64,000 bases of DNA. Source: Clostridiales bacterium. GTDB taxonomy: Bacteria > Bacillota > Clostridia > Oscillospirales > Ruminococcaceae. The stretch lies in assembly GCA_019423685.1 (NCBI GenBank), contig JAHZAY010000007.1, forward strand, positions 1 through 64,000, read 5' to 3'. The notes under the pieces are model-generated. The model saw only the letters and a list, made by a program, of their open reading frames with translations. It did no database searches and was not told the origin of the DNA. The first letter of the stretch is position 1. Each line of letters starts with the position of its first letter. The position numbers were made by a program, and so were the translations under genes. Shown in pieces: positions 51,191-59,840 of this stretch.

Positions 51191-51967
51191 TCATCCCTCC
51201 AACTGTTGGTTCAGGCGTTCGCTGTCGTAGAAAACTTTGTCCAGATATAATCCCCACGCCGGTGCGGTGAAGCCCGCCGCCGAGCGGTCGCGCCCTGAAA
51301 GGATTGCGGGGATGCAGTCGGGGGCCTTGATGCCCGCCGCAATTTCCAGCACTGTCCCCACCATAATCCGCACCATGTTGTACAAAAAGCCGTCCCCCTC
51401 CACAAAGAAGGTGACTTCTTCCCCTTCCCGGTACATCCCACAGGCTGTGATGGTGCGCACATGATCCTCAACCGATGAGCCAGCCGAGCAGAAAGCGGAA
51501 AAATCGTGGGTTCCCAAAAAGTCCTGACAGGCGCGGTTGCACAGCGCCACATCGATGGGATAGCGGTAATCGTAGGCGAGCTTCCAGCCAAAGGGGTCCT
51601 TGACCTCGCTGTTATGGATGCGGTAGATATAGCGCTTGCCCTTGCAGTCGTAGCGGGCATGGAAATCGTCCGGCACCTGACAGCAGGCGGTCACTGCGAT
51701 GTCGCAGGGAAGCTTGACGTTCAGCGCCCGCACAAGGCTCTGACAGGGGATTTTCCTTTCGGTGTGCACGCTGACACAGAACATATTGGCGTGCACGCCG
51801 CTGTCGGTGCGCGAACATCCCTTGATGTCCTCCCTTTTTCCCAGCACCGCTTCCAGCGCATCTTGCAGCACCTCGGCGACGGTACAGGCATTTTTCTGCA
51901 CCTGAAAGCCGTGATAGTTTGTCCCCTGATAGCGCAGGGTCAAGAGAAGATTGCGTTGTGTTTGCAT
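51191..51967 (-). CDS. truA: tRNA pseudouridine(38-40) synthase
   Basis: The 258-residue enzyme modifies the anticodon stem-loop of tRNA. The catalytic Asp55 lies in GCSRTDSGVHANMF. The N-terminal RYQGTNYHGFQVQKNACTV, YRYPIDVALCNRACQDFLGTHDFSAF and MVRIMVGTVLEIAAGIK match TruA. GCAAAGGTG precedes the ATG. It has its own promoter and leads two genes of unknown function. Confidence 0.95.
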   Translation of the reverse strand: MQTQRNLLLTLRYQGTNYHGFQVQKNACTVAEVLQDALEAVLGKREDIKGCSRTDSGVHANMFCVSVHTERKIPCQSLVRALNVKLPCDIAVTACCQVPDDFHARYDCKGKRYIYRIHNSEVKDPFGWKLAYDYRYPIDVALCNRACQDFLGTHDFSAFCSAGSSVEDHVRTITACGMYREGEEVTFFVEGDGFLYNMVRIMVGTVLEIAAGIKAPDCIPAILSGRDRSAAGFTAPAWGLYLDKVFYDSERLNQQLEG

Positions 51968-52007
51968 AGTTTCACCTTTGCTCGTGGTTTTTTGTTACCG
52001 TCCTTTT

Positions 52008-52036
52008 ATTATAGCAGAATTCCCGGCATTTGTCAG
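52008..52036 (-). promoter_or_regulatory. Promoter of truA operon
   Basis: CTGACA (52031-52036) and TATAAT (52008-52013) are separated by 17 bp on the minus strand, about 40 bp before the truA ATG. Confidence 0.75.
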
Positions 52037-52099
52037 TATTTCTACCCCGCTCCAACCGTTTTTTTCGCGCGCTCCCCGCTGTCAGGCGCCTTTATTTGA

Positions 52100-52144
52100 C
52101 AAAAAAACTCCAGGAGGACGCCTTGCGGGCACGCCTCCCGGAGT
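52100..52144 (-). terminator. Terminator of the ecf operon
   Basis: On the minus strand ACTCCGGGAGGCG pairs imperfectly with CGTCCTCCTGGAGT and a run of seven T follows. It separates ecfT from truA, which are often one operon in other Firmicutes. Confidence 0.75.
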
Positions 52145-52150
52145 GTGATC

Positions 52151-52972
52151 TTAGCCAATCATTGGCGGAAAATAGATGTTGATGACGATGACGGCGACCA
52201 GGCACAACAACATGATTCCCAGCGCCACAAAGTCGCGCGGCTCATATTCCAGCTGCTTCATGCGCGTTCTGCCCTCGCTGCCGCGATAGCACCGGCACTC
52301 CATCGCCAGCGCCAGTTCGTCTGCACGGCGAAATGCCGAGACAAACAGAGGAATCAAGATCGGAATCAGCGCCTTTGCACGCTGGGTCAGACTTCCCGTC
52401 TCCATGTCGGCGCCGCGGGCCTTCTGCGCGTTCATAATTTTATCGGTCTCCTCGATCAAGGTCGGGATAAAGCGCAAAGCAATGGTCATCATCATGGCAA
52501 TCTCGTGCACCGGCACCTTGACCTTTTTGAGTGGGCCCATCAGCACCTCGATGGCGTCGGTCAGTTCGATGGGCGACGTCGTATAGGTCAAAAGCGAGGT
52601 GCCCGCAATCAGGCACATGATGCGCACCGCCATCATAATGGCCATCGCCACACCCTCTCGATAGATGCGGAAGATGCCGATGTGAACCAGCGGGTCCCCC
52701 GATCCGGTCAAAAAGAACAGGTTTAAGATTGCCGTAAACAGGATGATGGGCACCACCGGCTTCAAGCTCTTGAGGACCATCTTGCCGGAGATTTTGGAAA
52801 CGAGGTACATCGCAACCACCATCACGATGCCCAGCAGCAGTCCCAAGGGGCGGGAGGCCACAAACAGCACCACAATGTACAGAATTGCGGCGATAATCTT
52901 CATGCGTGGGTCCAGCTTGTGGATAAAGGAATGGCCCGGGAAATACTGCCCAATGGTAATGTCTCTAAGCAT
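52151..52972 (-). CDS. ecfT: ECF transporter transmembrane subunit T
   Basis: The 273-residue polytopic membrane protein is the scaffold of group II energy-coupling-factor vitamin transporters. HKLDPRMKIIAAILYIVVLFVA at the N-terminus and a double Ala-Arg-Gly coupling region (MNAQKARGADMETG, then SAFRRADELALAMECRCYRG) contact the ATPases. The start is the ATG with AAAAGGAGGAC upstream. No S component is encoded nearby, so it must serve substrate subunits from elsewhere. Confidence 0.94.
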   Translation of the reverse strand: MLRDITIGQYFPGHSFIHKLDPRMKIIAAILYIVVLFVASRPLGLLLGIVMVVAMYLVSKISGKMVLKSLKPVVPIILFTAILNLFFLTGSGDPLVHIGIFRIYREGVAMAIMMAVRIMCLIAGTSLLTYTTSPIELTDAIEVLMGPLKKVKVPVHEIAMMMTIALRFIPTLIEETDKIMNAQKARGADMETGSLTQRAKALIPILIPLFVSAFRRADELALAMECRCYRGSEGRTRMKQLEYEPRDFVALGIMLLCLVAVIVINIYFPPMIG

Positions 52973-53843
52973 TTCTGCGGTCCTCCTTTTCTTTTTGTGC
53001 AAAGAGGTCTAAGATCTCTTCTTTGGCCTGCTTGATGGTGTAGGTGTGCGGGTTGACCGGATAGCCCATCTCTGCCAGCCGCATAAAGATGCGGGTCACC
53101 TGCGGCACTGCAAGGCCCATCTTTTCGATCTCGGCCGCATGGGCAAATACCTTCTCGGTGTCGTCGTACATGAACACCTTGGACTGATTCATCACCAGCA
53201 CCTTTTTGGCAAACTTGGCCACGTCCTCCATGCTGTGGGATACAATGAGCACCGTGTTTTTCTGCTCCTGCTGGTACTCCTGAATCTGCCCGAGGATGCG
53301 GTCGCGGCCCTTCGGGTCCAATCCTGCGGTCGGCTCGTCCAAAATCAGCACCTTCGGCTTCATCGCCAGCACGCCGGCGATGGCCACACGGCGCTTTTGA
53401 CCGCCGGACAGCTCAAATGGAGACTTTTGCAGCAGGTCGTCAGTGATGTTGACAAAGGCCGCCGCTTCGCGCACCCTGTGGTCGATCTCCTGCTCGTCCA
53501 GACCCATGTTGTGCGGTCCAAAGGCGATGTCCTTGTAGACGGTCTCCTCAAAAAGCTGGTACTCCGGATACTGGAAAACCAGCCCCACCTTAAAGCGGAT
53601 CTCCCGCAGCTTGGATTTGTCGGCCCACATATCCTGTCCATCGATGTAAATTTTGCCGGAAGTCGGCTTGAGCAAGCCGTTCAGGTGCTGGATCAGCGTC
53701 GATTTGCCCGAACCGGTGTGCCCGATTACTCCGACCATCTCGCCCTCTTCGATCGAGAGGTTGACGTCCTGGATCGCCATTTTGACAAAGGGAGTCCCCT
53801 CCGAATATACATGACTTAAATGCTCTGTCTTGATGACTGCCAT
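52965..53843 (-). CDS. ecfA2: ECF transporter ATPase A2
   Basis: The 292-residue ATPase has Walker A GHTGSGKSTLIQHL, Q-loop VGLVFQYPEYQLFEETVYKDIAFGP, signature ELSGGQKRRVAIAG and Walker B VLILDEPTAGLDP. The switch His is in LIVSHSMEDVAKFA. It forms a heterodimer with EcfA1. The start is uncertain by five codons; I chose the internal ATG that matches family length. It overlaps ecfT by 8 bp. Confidence 0.94.
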   Translation of the reverse strand: MAVIKTEHLSHVYSEGTPFVKMAIQDVNLSIEEGEMVGVIGHTGSGKSTLIQHLNGLLKPTSGKIYIDGQDMWADKSKLREIRFKVGLVFQYPEYQLFEETVYKDIAFGPHNMGLDEQEIDHRVREAAAFVNITDDLLQKSPFELSGGQKRRVAIAGVLAMKPKVLILDEPTAGLDPKGRDRILGQIQEYQQEQKNTVLIVSHSMEDVAKFAKKVLVMNQSKVFMYDDTEKVFAHAAEIEKMGLAVPQVTRIFMRLAEMGYPVNPHTYTIKQAKEEILDLFAQKEKEDRRNA

Positions 53844-53927
53844 TTTCTTCTTTCTCATTCCTTTCGTCGTGCCGCCCTGCCAAAAAAGGGCGGAAAGTAC
53901 AGCTACCTTCTAAAAGTGGATGCCGTC

Positions 53928-54845
53928 TTACACGATCTGCTGTCCGCTGTCGCTCTCCAGCTGCGGCTCTTCCGACTTCTTTTCCGGCCGGATGCCTTTG
54001 CGCCGGAAAAGGGTGGTGATCGCCTTGATGCACTCGTCCTCTGTCAGGACATCGTTCGGAAGGTTGTAGCCCTCCTTGATAAATTCATAGATGAGCTCGC
54101 TGGCCTGCGGGACATCCAACCCCACCGTCTTGAGCTCCCGCACATGGGAAAACACCTTCTTCGGTGTGTCATCCAGGATGATCTTGCCCGAATCCATGAC
54201 GATAACTCGGTCGCACTGGGCCGCTTCGTCCATATAATGGGTAATCAAAACGACGGTGATGCCGTATTCCCGGTTGAGCTTCTGTATAGTCTCCATAACT
54301 TCCCGGCGTCCGCGCGGGTCCAGCATGGCAGTCGGCTCGTCCAGAACGATGCACTTTGGCCGCATGGCGATGATTCCTGCAATGGCCACGCGCTGTTTCT
54401 GTCCACCAGACAGGCGGTGCGGCGCATGCTTTTTGTATTCATAAATGCCGACGTCCATCAGCGCGCGATCCACCCTCTCGCGGATCTCTTTGGGTGGAAG
54501 GCCGATGTTCTCCAGTCCGAAGGCAACATCTTCTTCCACAACTGTAGCTACAATCTGATTGTCCGGGTTCTGGAACACCATCCCCACCTTCTGGCGGATG
54601 TCGTACAGGTGTTCCTCATCTGCGGTGTCGATGCCGTCCACATAGACCTTGCCGCCCGATGGCAGCAAAATGGCGTTCAGGTGCTTGGCAAAGGTGCTCT
54701 TGCCCGAACCGTTGTGGCCGAGTACGGCGGTCATCTCGCCCTGATGGATATCTACATTCAGATTTTCAAAGACGTTGACGGGGGCCTGTCCCTCTTCGAC
54801 GTGGTAGCTAAAGCTGATCGACTGCGCTTGGATAAAATCGTTCAT
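53928..54845 (-). CDS. ecfA1: ECF transporter ATPase A1
   Basis: The 305-residue ATPase has Walker A GHNGSGKSTFAKHLN, Q-loop VGMVFQNPDNQIVATVVEEDVAFGLENIGL, signature RLSGGQKQRVAIAG and Walker B CIVLDEPTAMLDPRG. The pattern is typical of EcfA1. The ATG at 54845 follows GGTGGTTAC; a longer frame upstream is not conserved. The C-terminal 25 residues are charged and variable. It is the first gene of the A1-A2-T set. Confidence 0.94.
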   Translation of the reverse strand: MNDFIQAQSISFSYHVEEGQAPVNVFENLNVDIHQGEMTAVLGHNGSGKSTFAKHLNAILLPSGGKVYVDGIDTADEEHLYDIRQKVGMVFQNPDNQIVATVVEEDVAFGLENIGLPPKEIRERVDRALMDVGIYEYKKHAPHRLSGGQKQRVAIAGIIAMRPKCIVLDEPTAMLDPRGRREVMETIQKLNREYGITVVLITHYMDEAAQCDRVIVMDSGKIILDDTPKKVFSHVRELKTVGLDVPQASELIYEFIKEGYNLPNDVLTEDECIKAITTLFRRKGIRPEKKSEEPQLESDSGQQIV

Positions 54846-55075
54846 CCGTTGTGTAACCACCTTTTTGTGTATTGGAAGGGGATGCAATCCAGCGCAAAGC
54901 CGGTTTCGCTCCCCAGCCGGTTCTCCCCTTTTGTTTTTCGGCAAAAGTGGGATTTGTGCGTTCAAAATTTGTTGAAATCTACCATTTAGTATAATCAATT
55001 TTTAAGAGAAAGAAAAGAGGAATTTCAGAAAAATCTTGGGATTTACAAAATATTCATATCCATTTTCACAAGACA

Positions 55076-55106
55076 AGAAGCCCTCTGCGTCACAGAAGGG
55101 CTTCTA
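55076..55106 (-). terminator. Terminator after the rRNA methyltransferase gene
   Basis: AAGAAGCCCT-CTG and CAG-AAGGGCTTCT pair. On the minus strand the helix runs into TTCTTGTCTTG. It lies just past the stop codon at 55111. Confidence 0.65.
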
Positions 55107-55110
55107 TGCT

Positions 55111-55974
55111 CTATTCCTTTTCCCAGATGGCGGTGCTTCCACACGGCAGCACAAAGCCGCTTTTGGTGACCGGCAGGCCGATCTCCGAAGAAGAAAGCTT
55201 GCCGGGATACCGCCTGCCCACCGTCACTCCGAGGATGTACTGCATGACCGATGGGGACAAACCGGTGGTGTAGGAGTTGAGCAGGAAAAACAGCGGATCG
55301 TCCGACAGGACGCCTGCGCACAGCTCCACCAGATCGTAGATCGAATCCTCCAGCTTCCACACCTCGCCCCCGGGGCCGCGGCCATAGGAAGGCGGGTCCA
55401 TAACGATGCCGTCATAGCGGTTGCCGCGCCGGATCTCCCGCTCGACAAACTTTTTGCAGTCATCCACAATCCAGCGGATCGGTCTGTCCTGCAAACCGGA
55501 AAGCTGTGCATTTTCCCGCGCCCAGCTCACCATTCCCTTGGAGGCGTCCACATGGCACACCTGCGCACCTGCCTGTGCACAGGCCAATGTGGCGCCGCCA
55601 GTATAGGCAAAGAGGTTGAGCACCTTGATGGGGCGTCCGGCAGCGCGAATCTTTTGTGCCATAAAGTCCCAGTTGACCGCCTGTTCCGGGAAAAGGCCGG
55701 TGTGTTTAAACCCTGTCGGGCTGATCTTAAACCGCAGTCCCTTGTAATGGATGGTCCACTGCTCCTGCGGCATATTTTTGATCTCCCAGTGTCCGCCGCC
55801 GCTGGAGGACCGGCAGTAGTGGGCGTTTGCCCGCTTCCACTCCTCCCCCTTTTTGGTGTTCCAGATGACCTGTGGGTCGGGCCGCGCGAGGATCACCTCT
55901 CCCCAGCGCTCCAGCTTTTCTCCGCTGGAAGTATCTATTACCTCAAATTCTTTCCAGTCCTTTGCAGTCCTCAT
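55111..55974 (-). CDS. Class I SAM-dependent (rRNA cytosine-C5-type) methyltransferase
   Basis: The 287-residue enzyme is of the RlmI/COG1092 type. LNLFAYTGGATLACAQAGAQVCHVDASKGMVSWARENAQLSG is the SAM-binding motif, and YDGIVMDPPSYGRGPGGEVWKLE contains the catalytic DPPS-type motif. There is no N-terminal PUA domain, unlike RlmI; an OB-like opening is possible instead. The target RNA is unknown. It overlaps the 3' end of glmM by 32 bp, so it is co-transcribed with it. Confidence 0.88.
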   Translation of the reverse strand: MRTAKDWKEFEVIDTSSGEKLERWGEVILARPDPQVIWNTKKGEEWKRANAHYCRSSSGGGHWEIKNMPQEQWTIHYKGLRFKISPTGFKHTGLFPEQAVNWDFMAQKIRAAGRPIKVLNLFAYTGGATLACAQAGAQVCHVDASKGMVSWARENAQLSGLQDRPIRWIVDDCKKFVEREIRRGNRYDGIVMDPPSYGRGPGGEVWKLEDSIYDLVELCAGVLSDDPLFFLLNSYTTGLSPSVMQYILGVTVGRRYPGKLSSSEIGLPVTKSGFVLPCGSTAIWEKE

Positions 55975-57328
55975 TATAGCCTAACCTTTCGACAATGATC
56001 TGTTCCATGCTCTTTGCTGCATCCATAATGCCCTGCTGGTCCAGTCCCTCCACCATGATGCGGATGACCGGCTCCGTTCCAGATGGGCGCACAAGGATTC
56101 TTCCGTTTCCGTGCATCGCTTCCTCCAGCTGGTGCTGGCGCTTGAGCACCCCTTCGTCCAGCTTTACCTTGCTCTTCATTTCCTTGTCGGCGCGCACATT
56201 CAGGATCACCTGCGGGTAAACCTGCATCAGGGTGGCCAGCTCCGAAAGCTTTTTGCCGCTCTTCTTCATCGCCCACAGCAGCTGCACCGCGGTCAGCTGA
56301 CCGTCACCGGTGGTCATATATTCGCGGAAGATGATGTGTCCCGACTGCTCGCCGCCGATGTTGTGGCCGTGTTCCAACATATTTTGCAGGACATACCGGT
56401 CGCCGACGCCGGTCTTTTCGACGTGAATGCCTGCATTTTCAGCAAACTTAAAGAAGCCCATGTTGCTCATAACCGTCACAACGGCGGTATCGTTGGCCAG
56501 GCGACCTTCCTGCTTCATCTGGGAGGCAAAGATCGCGATGAGCTTGTCGCCGTCCACCAGCTCCCCGTTTTCATCAACTGCAAGGCAGCGGTCGGCATCT
56601 CCGTCAAAGGCAACGCCGAGGTCGAATCCATTTTCCTTTACATAGGCGCTGAGCACGTCGATGTGGGTGGAGCCGCACTTGTCGTTGATGTTGACCCCAT
56701 TTGGATGGTTGCACAGGATGGTGACGTCCGCACCCAGCTTTTCAAAGATTTTGGCTGCGGTTGCACTGGCACTGCCGTTGGCGCAGTCGGCCGCGACCTT
56801 GATGCCGGAAAGTTTGCACGGCACGGTGGAGACGATGTGATCGATGTACTGCTCCACCATCTTGTCGCCGCTGCGGATGACCCCGAGTTCGTCGTTCCAC
56901 TTCAGGTCATACGGCAGCACATGGTCGAGCACAATCTCCTCGATCTCCATCTCCTCTTCGTCGGTCAGCTTGAAGCCCTCCGAACCGAAAATCTTGATGC
57001 CGTTAAACTCATACGGATTGTGGGAGGCCGACAGCATGATGGCGGCATCTGCGTCGGAGTTTGCCACAAGGTAAGCCACCGCCGGAGTTGGCACCGTTCC
57101 CAGTGTCACAACATCAGCGCCCACCGAGCACAAGCCCGCCGAAATGGCGTTTTCCAACATGTCGTGCGAGATGCGGGTGTCGTGGCCAACCAAAAAGGTT
57201 GGGCGCTTTTTCTTGTGATCGCGCGCAACCACCATTGCCGCTGCACGGCCAATATCCATCGCCAGAGTACAGCTGATCTCGGTGTTTGCTACGCCGCGCG
57301 CACCGTCTGTTCCAAAAATTCTTCCCAT
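55943..57328 (-). CDS. glmM: Phosphoglucosamine mutase
   Basis: The 461-residue enzyme interconverts GlcN-6-P and GlcN-1-P on the way to UDP-GlcNAc. The phosphoserine loop MLSASHNPYEFNG has Ser102 at the canonical position, the metal loop is DGDADRCLAVDE, and the sugar loop is GGEQSGHIIF. The C-terminal RPSGTEPVIRIMVEG phosphate-binding loop is intact. GGATGAACCTTC precedes the ATG. The 125-bp gap to ruvB has a small AAAAAGCATATGCTTTTT palindrome that may end the ruv transcript. Confidence 0.96.
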   Translation of the reverse strand: MGRIFGTDGARGVANTEISCTLAMDIGRAAAMVVARDHKKKRPTFLVGHDTRISHDMLENAISAGLCSVGADVVTLGTVPTPAVAYLVANSDADAAIMLSASHNPYEFNGIKIFGSEGFKLTDEEEMEIEEIVLDHVLPYDLKWNDELGVIRSGDKMVEQYIDHIVSTVPCKLSGIKVAADCANGSASATAAKIFEKLGADVTILCNHPNGVNINDKCGSTHIDVLSAYVKENGFDLGVAFDGDADRCLAVDENGELVDGDKLIAIFASQMKQEGRLANDTAVVTVMSNMGFFKFAENAGIHVEKTGVGDRYVLQNMLEHGHNIGGEQSGHIIFREYMTTGDGQLTAVQLLWAMKKSGKKLSELATLMQVYPQVILNVRADKEMKSKVKLDEGVLKRQHQLEEAMHGNGRILVRPSGTEPVIRIMVEGLDQQGIMDAAKSMEQIIVERLGYNEDCKGLERI

Positions 57329-57453
57329 GAAGGTTCATCCTCCTGCATTTTCTTAAAATAAATAGTTCTCTTCTTTTTTAGAAAAGTGAGCTTGCCCGAA
57401 AATCCTTCCGGGCCTTTATCAAAAAGCATATGCTTTTTCTCTACACAATAGCC

Positions 57454-58515
57454 CTACAGCTCCAGCTGCTCAAATTGCAGCTGGTCGTCCTCCTTGAGCG
57501 GTCTGGGCAAGCCCAGGTGATCATAGGCAAGCGGGGTGACGCAGCGGCCGCGCGGAGTGCGCACCAAAAAACCAATCTGCATCAGGTACGGCTCGCAAAC
57601 GTCCTCGATGGTGACCGTCTCCTCCCCCACCGCCGCAGCAAGGGTCTCCACACCCACCGGGCCGCCTCCATAGTTGCGGATGATGGTCTTTAGGATGCGG
57701 ATGTCGTTGGAGTCCAGCCCCAGCTTGTCGATCTCCATCCGGTTGAGCGCCTCATCGGCGAGCTGCGGGGTAATTTTGCCGTCCCCCAGCACCAGCGCAT
57801 AATCGCGCACCCGCTTGAGCAGACGGTTGGCAATTCGCGGGGTGCCGCGGCTGCGGCGGGCCAACTCCAGCGCACCCTCCTCATCACATTCCACCCCGAG
57901 GATTTTTGCGCTGCGGGTGATAATCTGACACAGCTCCTGCGGCTTGTACAGCTCCAGGCGCAGCAGCATGCCGAAGCGGTCGCGCAGAGGAGAGGTCATC
58001 TGGCCGGCGCGGGTGGTCGCGCCGATCAAGGTAAATTTGGGCAGATCGATGCGGATAGACCGCGCCGATGGGCCCTTTCCGATGATGATATCCAGCGCAT
58101 AGTCCTCCATCGCGGGATAGAGAATCTCCTCCACCGCGCGGGATAGGCGGTGGATCTCGTCGATAAAGAGGATATCGCCCTGGCTCAAGTTGGTCAGCAG
58201 GGCAGCCAGATCTCCCGGCTTCTCGATGGCCGGCCCGGAGGTGACGCGCAGATTGACCCCCATCTCGTTGGCTACGATCCCGGCCAGCGTCGTCTTGCCG
58301 AGTCCCGGAGGGCCGTACAGCAGCACATGGTCGAGCGCTTCCCCGCGCAGCTTGGCCGACTGCATAAAAATCGAAAGGTTTTCTTTGGCCTTCTCCTGGC
58401 CAATGTATTCGGCCAACGTCTTTGGACGCAGCGAAGTTTCTACCTCTGCATCCTCCAGCGACGCATATTCCGGGGCGACGATGCGATTTTCAAAGTCCAT
58501 CTCATTTTCCAGCAT
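57454..58515 (-). CDS. ruvB: Holliday junction branch migration ATPase RuvB
   Basis: The 353-residue AAA+ motor drives branch migration with RuvA. Walker [21 protein letters not shown] is at residues 67-86 and Walker B is [10 protein letters not shown]. The sensor [18 protein letters not shown], the arginine finger region and the C-terminal winged helix ([37 protein letters not shown]) are complete. The ATG has GGAGGATG upstream. It is the third gene in ruvC-ruvA-ruvB order. Confidence 0.97.
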   Translation of the reverse strand: MLENEMDFENRIVAPEYASLEDAEVETSLRPKTLAEYIGQEKAKENLSIFMQSAKLRGEALDHVLLYGPPGLGKTTLAGIVANEMGVNLRVTSGPAIEKPGDLAALLTNLSQGDILFIDEIHRLSRAVEEILYPAMEDYALDIIIGKGPSARSIRIDLPKFTLIGATTRAGQMTSPLRDRFGMLLRLELYKPQELCQIITRSAKILGVECDEEGALELARRSRGTPRIANRLLKRVRDYALVLGDGKITPQLADEALNRMEIDKLGLDSNDIRILKTIIRNYGGGPVGVETLAAAVGEETVTIEDVCEPYLMQIGFLVRTPRGRCVTPLAYDHLGLPRPLKEDDQLQFEQLEL

Positions 58516-58537
58516 AGTCGATCATCCTCCTTCCCGG

Positions 58538-59149
58538 TCAACGCGCACCCGACAGTTTCTTTAATCCAGCCTTAATCAGATCCTGGACGCTGCTGTCTTT
58601 GGGCTGACCCGCGATTGCCTTGGCCGCTTCGCTCTGGCTATAGCCCAGCACAACCAGTGCAGAGATCGCTTCCGCCACATTGCCGGCACCGGAGGCCACC
58701 TGCGCGCCCACTTCGCTCACCTGCTGCAATTGTTCGCCCAGCTCCTCGTTTTTGACCTTGTCCCGCAGCTCCAGAAGGATGCGCTCCGCCAGCTTTTTTC
58801 CAACGCCCGGCGCGCGCGTCAAACTTTTGACATCCTGAGACACCAAGCTCAGCATCAGCTGATCTGGCTTTAACTCCGAGAGGATGCCCAGCGCCACCTT
58901 TGGTCCCACACCGCTGACCGATGTCAGCTGCCGAAAACAGCGCTGTTCAGCCAGGGTGGAAAAGCCAAACAGGTCAATTGCCCCTTCGCGGACATTTAGA
59001 TAGGTATAGAGCATGACGTCCTCGCCCTTTGGTGGAAGGGAATTCAGCGTCGTGCGGGTGGTGCTGCACAGGTATCCAACCCCTGCGCACTCCACGACCG
59101 CAAAGCTCTCCCCCACCTCGATCAATTTTCCTCTCAGGCTATAAATCAT
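58538..59149 (-). CDS. ruvA: Holliday junction DNA-binding protein RuvA
   Basis: The 203-residue protein forms tetramers that hold the four-way junction. MIYSLRGKLIEVGESFAVVECAGVGYL is the OB domain. FRQLTSVSGVGPKVALGILSEL and LTRAPGVGKKLAERILLEL are two helix-hairpin-helix motifs. A flexible linker leads to the C-terminal domain (EAISALVVLGYSQSEAAKAI) that binds RuvB. The ATG overlaps the ruvC end, with GGAGGACAATCC upstream. Confidence 0.97.
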   Translation of the reverse strand: MIYSLRGKLIEVGESFAVVECAGVGYLCSTTRTTLNSLPPKGEDVMLYTYLNVREGAIDLFGFSTLAEQRCFRQLTSVSGVGPKVALGILSELKPDQLMLSLVSQDVKSLTRAPGVGKKLAERILLELRDKVKNEELGEQLQQVSEVGAQVASGAGNVAEAISALVVLGYSQSEAAKAIAGQPKDSSVQDLIKAGLKKLSGAR

Positions 59150-59669
59150 GGATTGTCCTCCTCAACTCCTGTTCATACCGCAGTCGACTGCTCAAACCGC
59201 TCCCTGCACAGTGCACATGGCAGATGGCCAGTGCCAGTGCATCGGCGGTATCGTCCGGCTTTGGCACTGCCGGCAGGTGCAGAAGGATGCGGGTCATCTC
59301 CATCACCTGCTTTTTTTCCGCTTTGCCATATCCCACCACCGATTGCTTGACCTGCATTGGCGTGTACTCGCTCACCTGCATGCCGCGTTGAGCCGCCGTC
59401 AAAAGGATCACCCCTCTGGCTTGGGCCACGTCGATGCCGGTGGTCTTGTTGTTGGTAAAGTACAACTTTTCGATCGACAGGGCATCCGGACGGTAGCGGT
59501 CTAAGACGGTGTTCATGTCCTCATAGATCATCCGCAGGCGCTGTGGAAAATCCATGCCCGCAGGAGTTGTAATCGAGCCGTACCCCCTGATGATAAAGCG
59601 GCTTTCCCGATATTCCAGCACACCCCAGCCCACAATGGCATATCCGGGGTCGATGCCCAAAACAACCAC
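59139..59669 (-). CDS. ruvC: Holliday junction resolvase RuvC
   Basis: The 176-residue endonuclease cuts Holliday junctions symmetrically. The catalytic acids include Asp7 in VLGIDPGYAIVGWG, Glu in LSIEKLYFTNNKTTGIDVAQARG and the late Asp pair in KPDDTADALALAICH. The GTG start at 59669 is set by the conserved VVVLGIDPG opening and GGGGGAAAAAGC upstream; the frame runs 105 nt further without homology. Confidence 0.96.
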   Translation of the reverse strand: MVVLGIDPGYAIVGWGVLEYRESRFIIRGYGSITTPAGMDFPQRLRMIYEDMNTVLDRYRPDALSIEKLYFTNNKTTGIDVAQARGVILLTAAQRGMQVSEYTPMQVKQSVVGYGKAEKKQVMEMTRILLHLPAVPKPDDTADALALAICHVHCAGSGLSSRLRYEQELRRTIHDL

Positions 59670-59702
59670 GCTTTTTCCCCCTGTTCCTTTACATACTGTT
59701 TT

Positions 59703-59731
59703 ATTATACCACATCCTTTTGTTTCCTACAA
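59703..59731 (-). promoter_or_regulatory. Promoter of ruvCAB
   Basis: TTGTAG (59726-59731) and TATAAT (59703-59708) are 17 bp apart on the minus strand, about 35 bp before the GTG. The -35 box is a weak match. I see no SOS box near it. Confidence 0.55.
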
Positions 59732-59762
59732 TTCCCTGTGGCCTCTTTTTGCAGGCTAAGCA

Positions 59763-59807
59763 TAAAAAGCGCAAAAGGGAGCCGGTCGGCTCCCTTTTGC
59801 GCTTTGT
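59763..59807 (-). terminator. Terminator of the C-S lyase gene
   Basis: AAAGCGCAAAAGGGAGCC and GGCTCCCTTTTGCGCTTT make an 18-bp stem. It lies about 35 nt past the stop of the gene at 59841 and insulates ruvC from it. Confidence 0.85.
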
Positions 59808-59840
59808 GATGTTTTTATGTACTTGGGAAAAACTTAGAGA

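Noticed and set aside
59669..59760. LexA/SOS box before ruvCAB
   Set aside because: No CGAAC-N4-GTTCG-like site occurs near the promoter.
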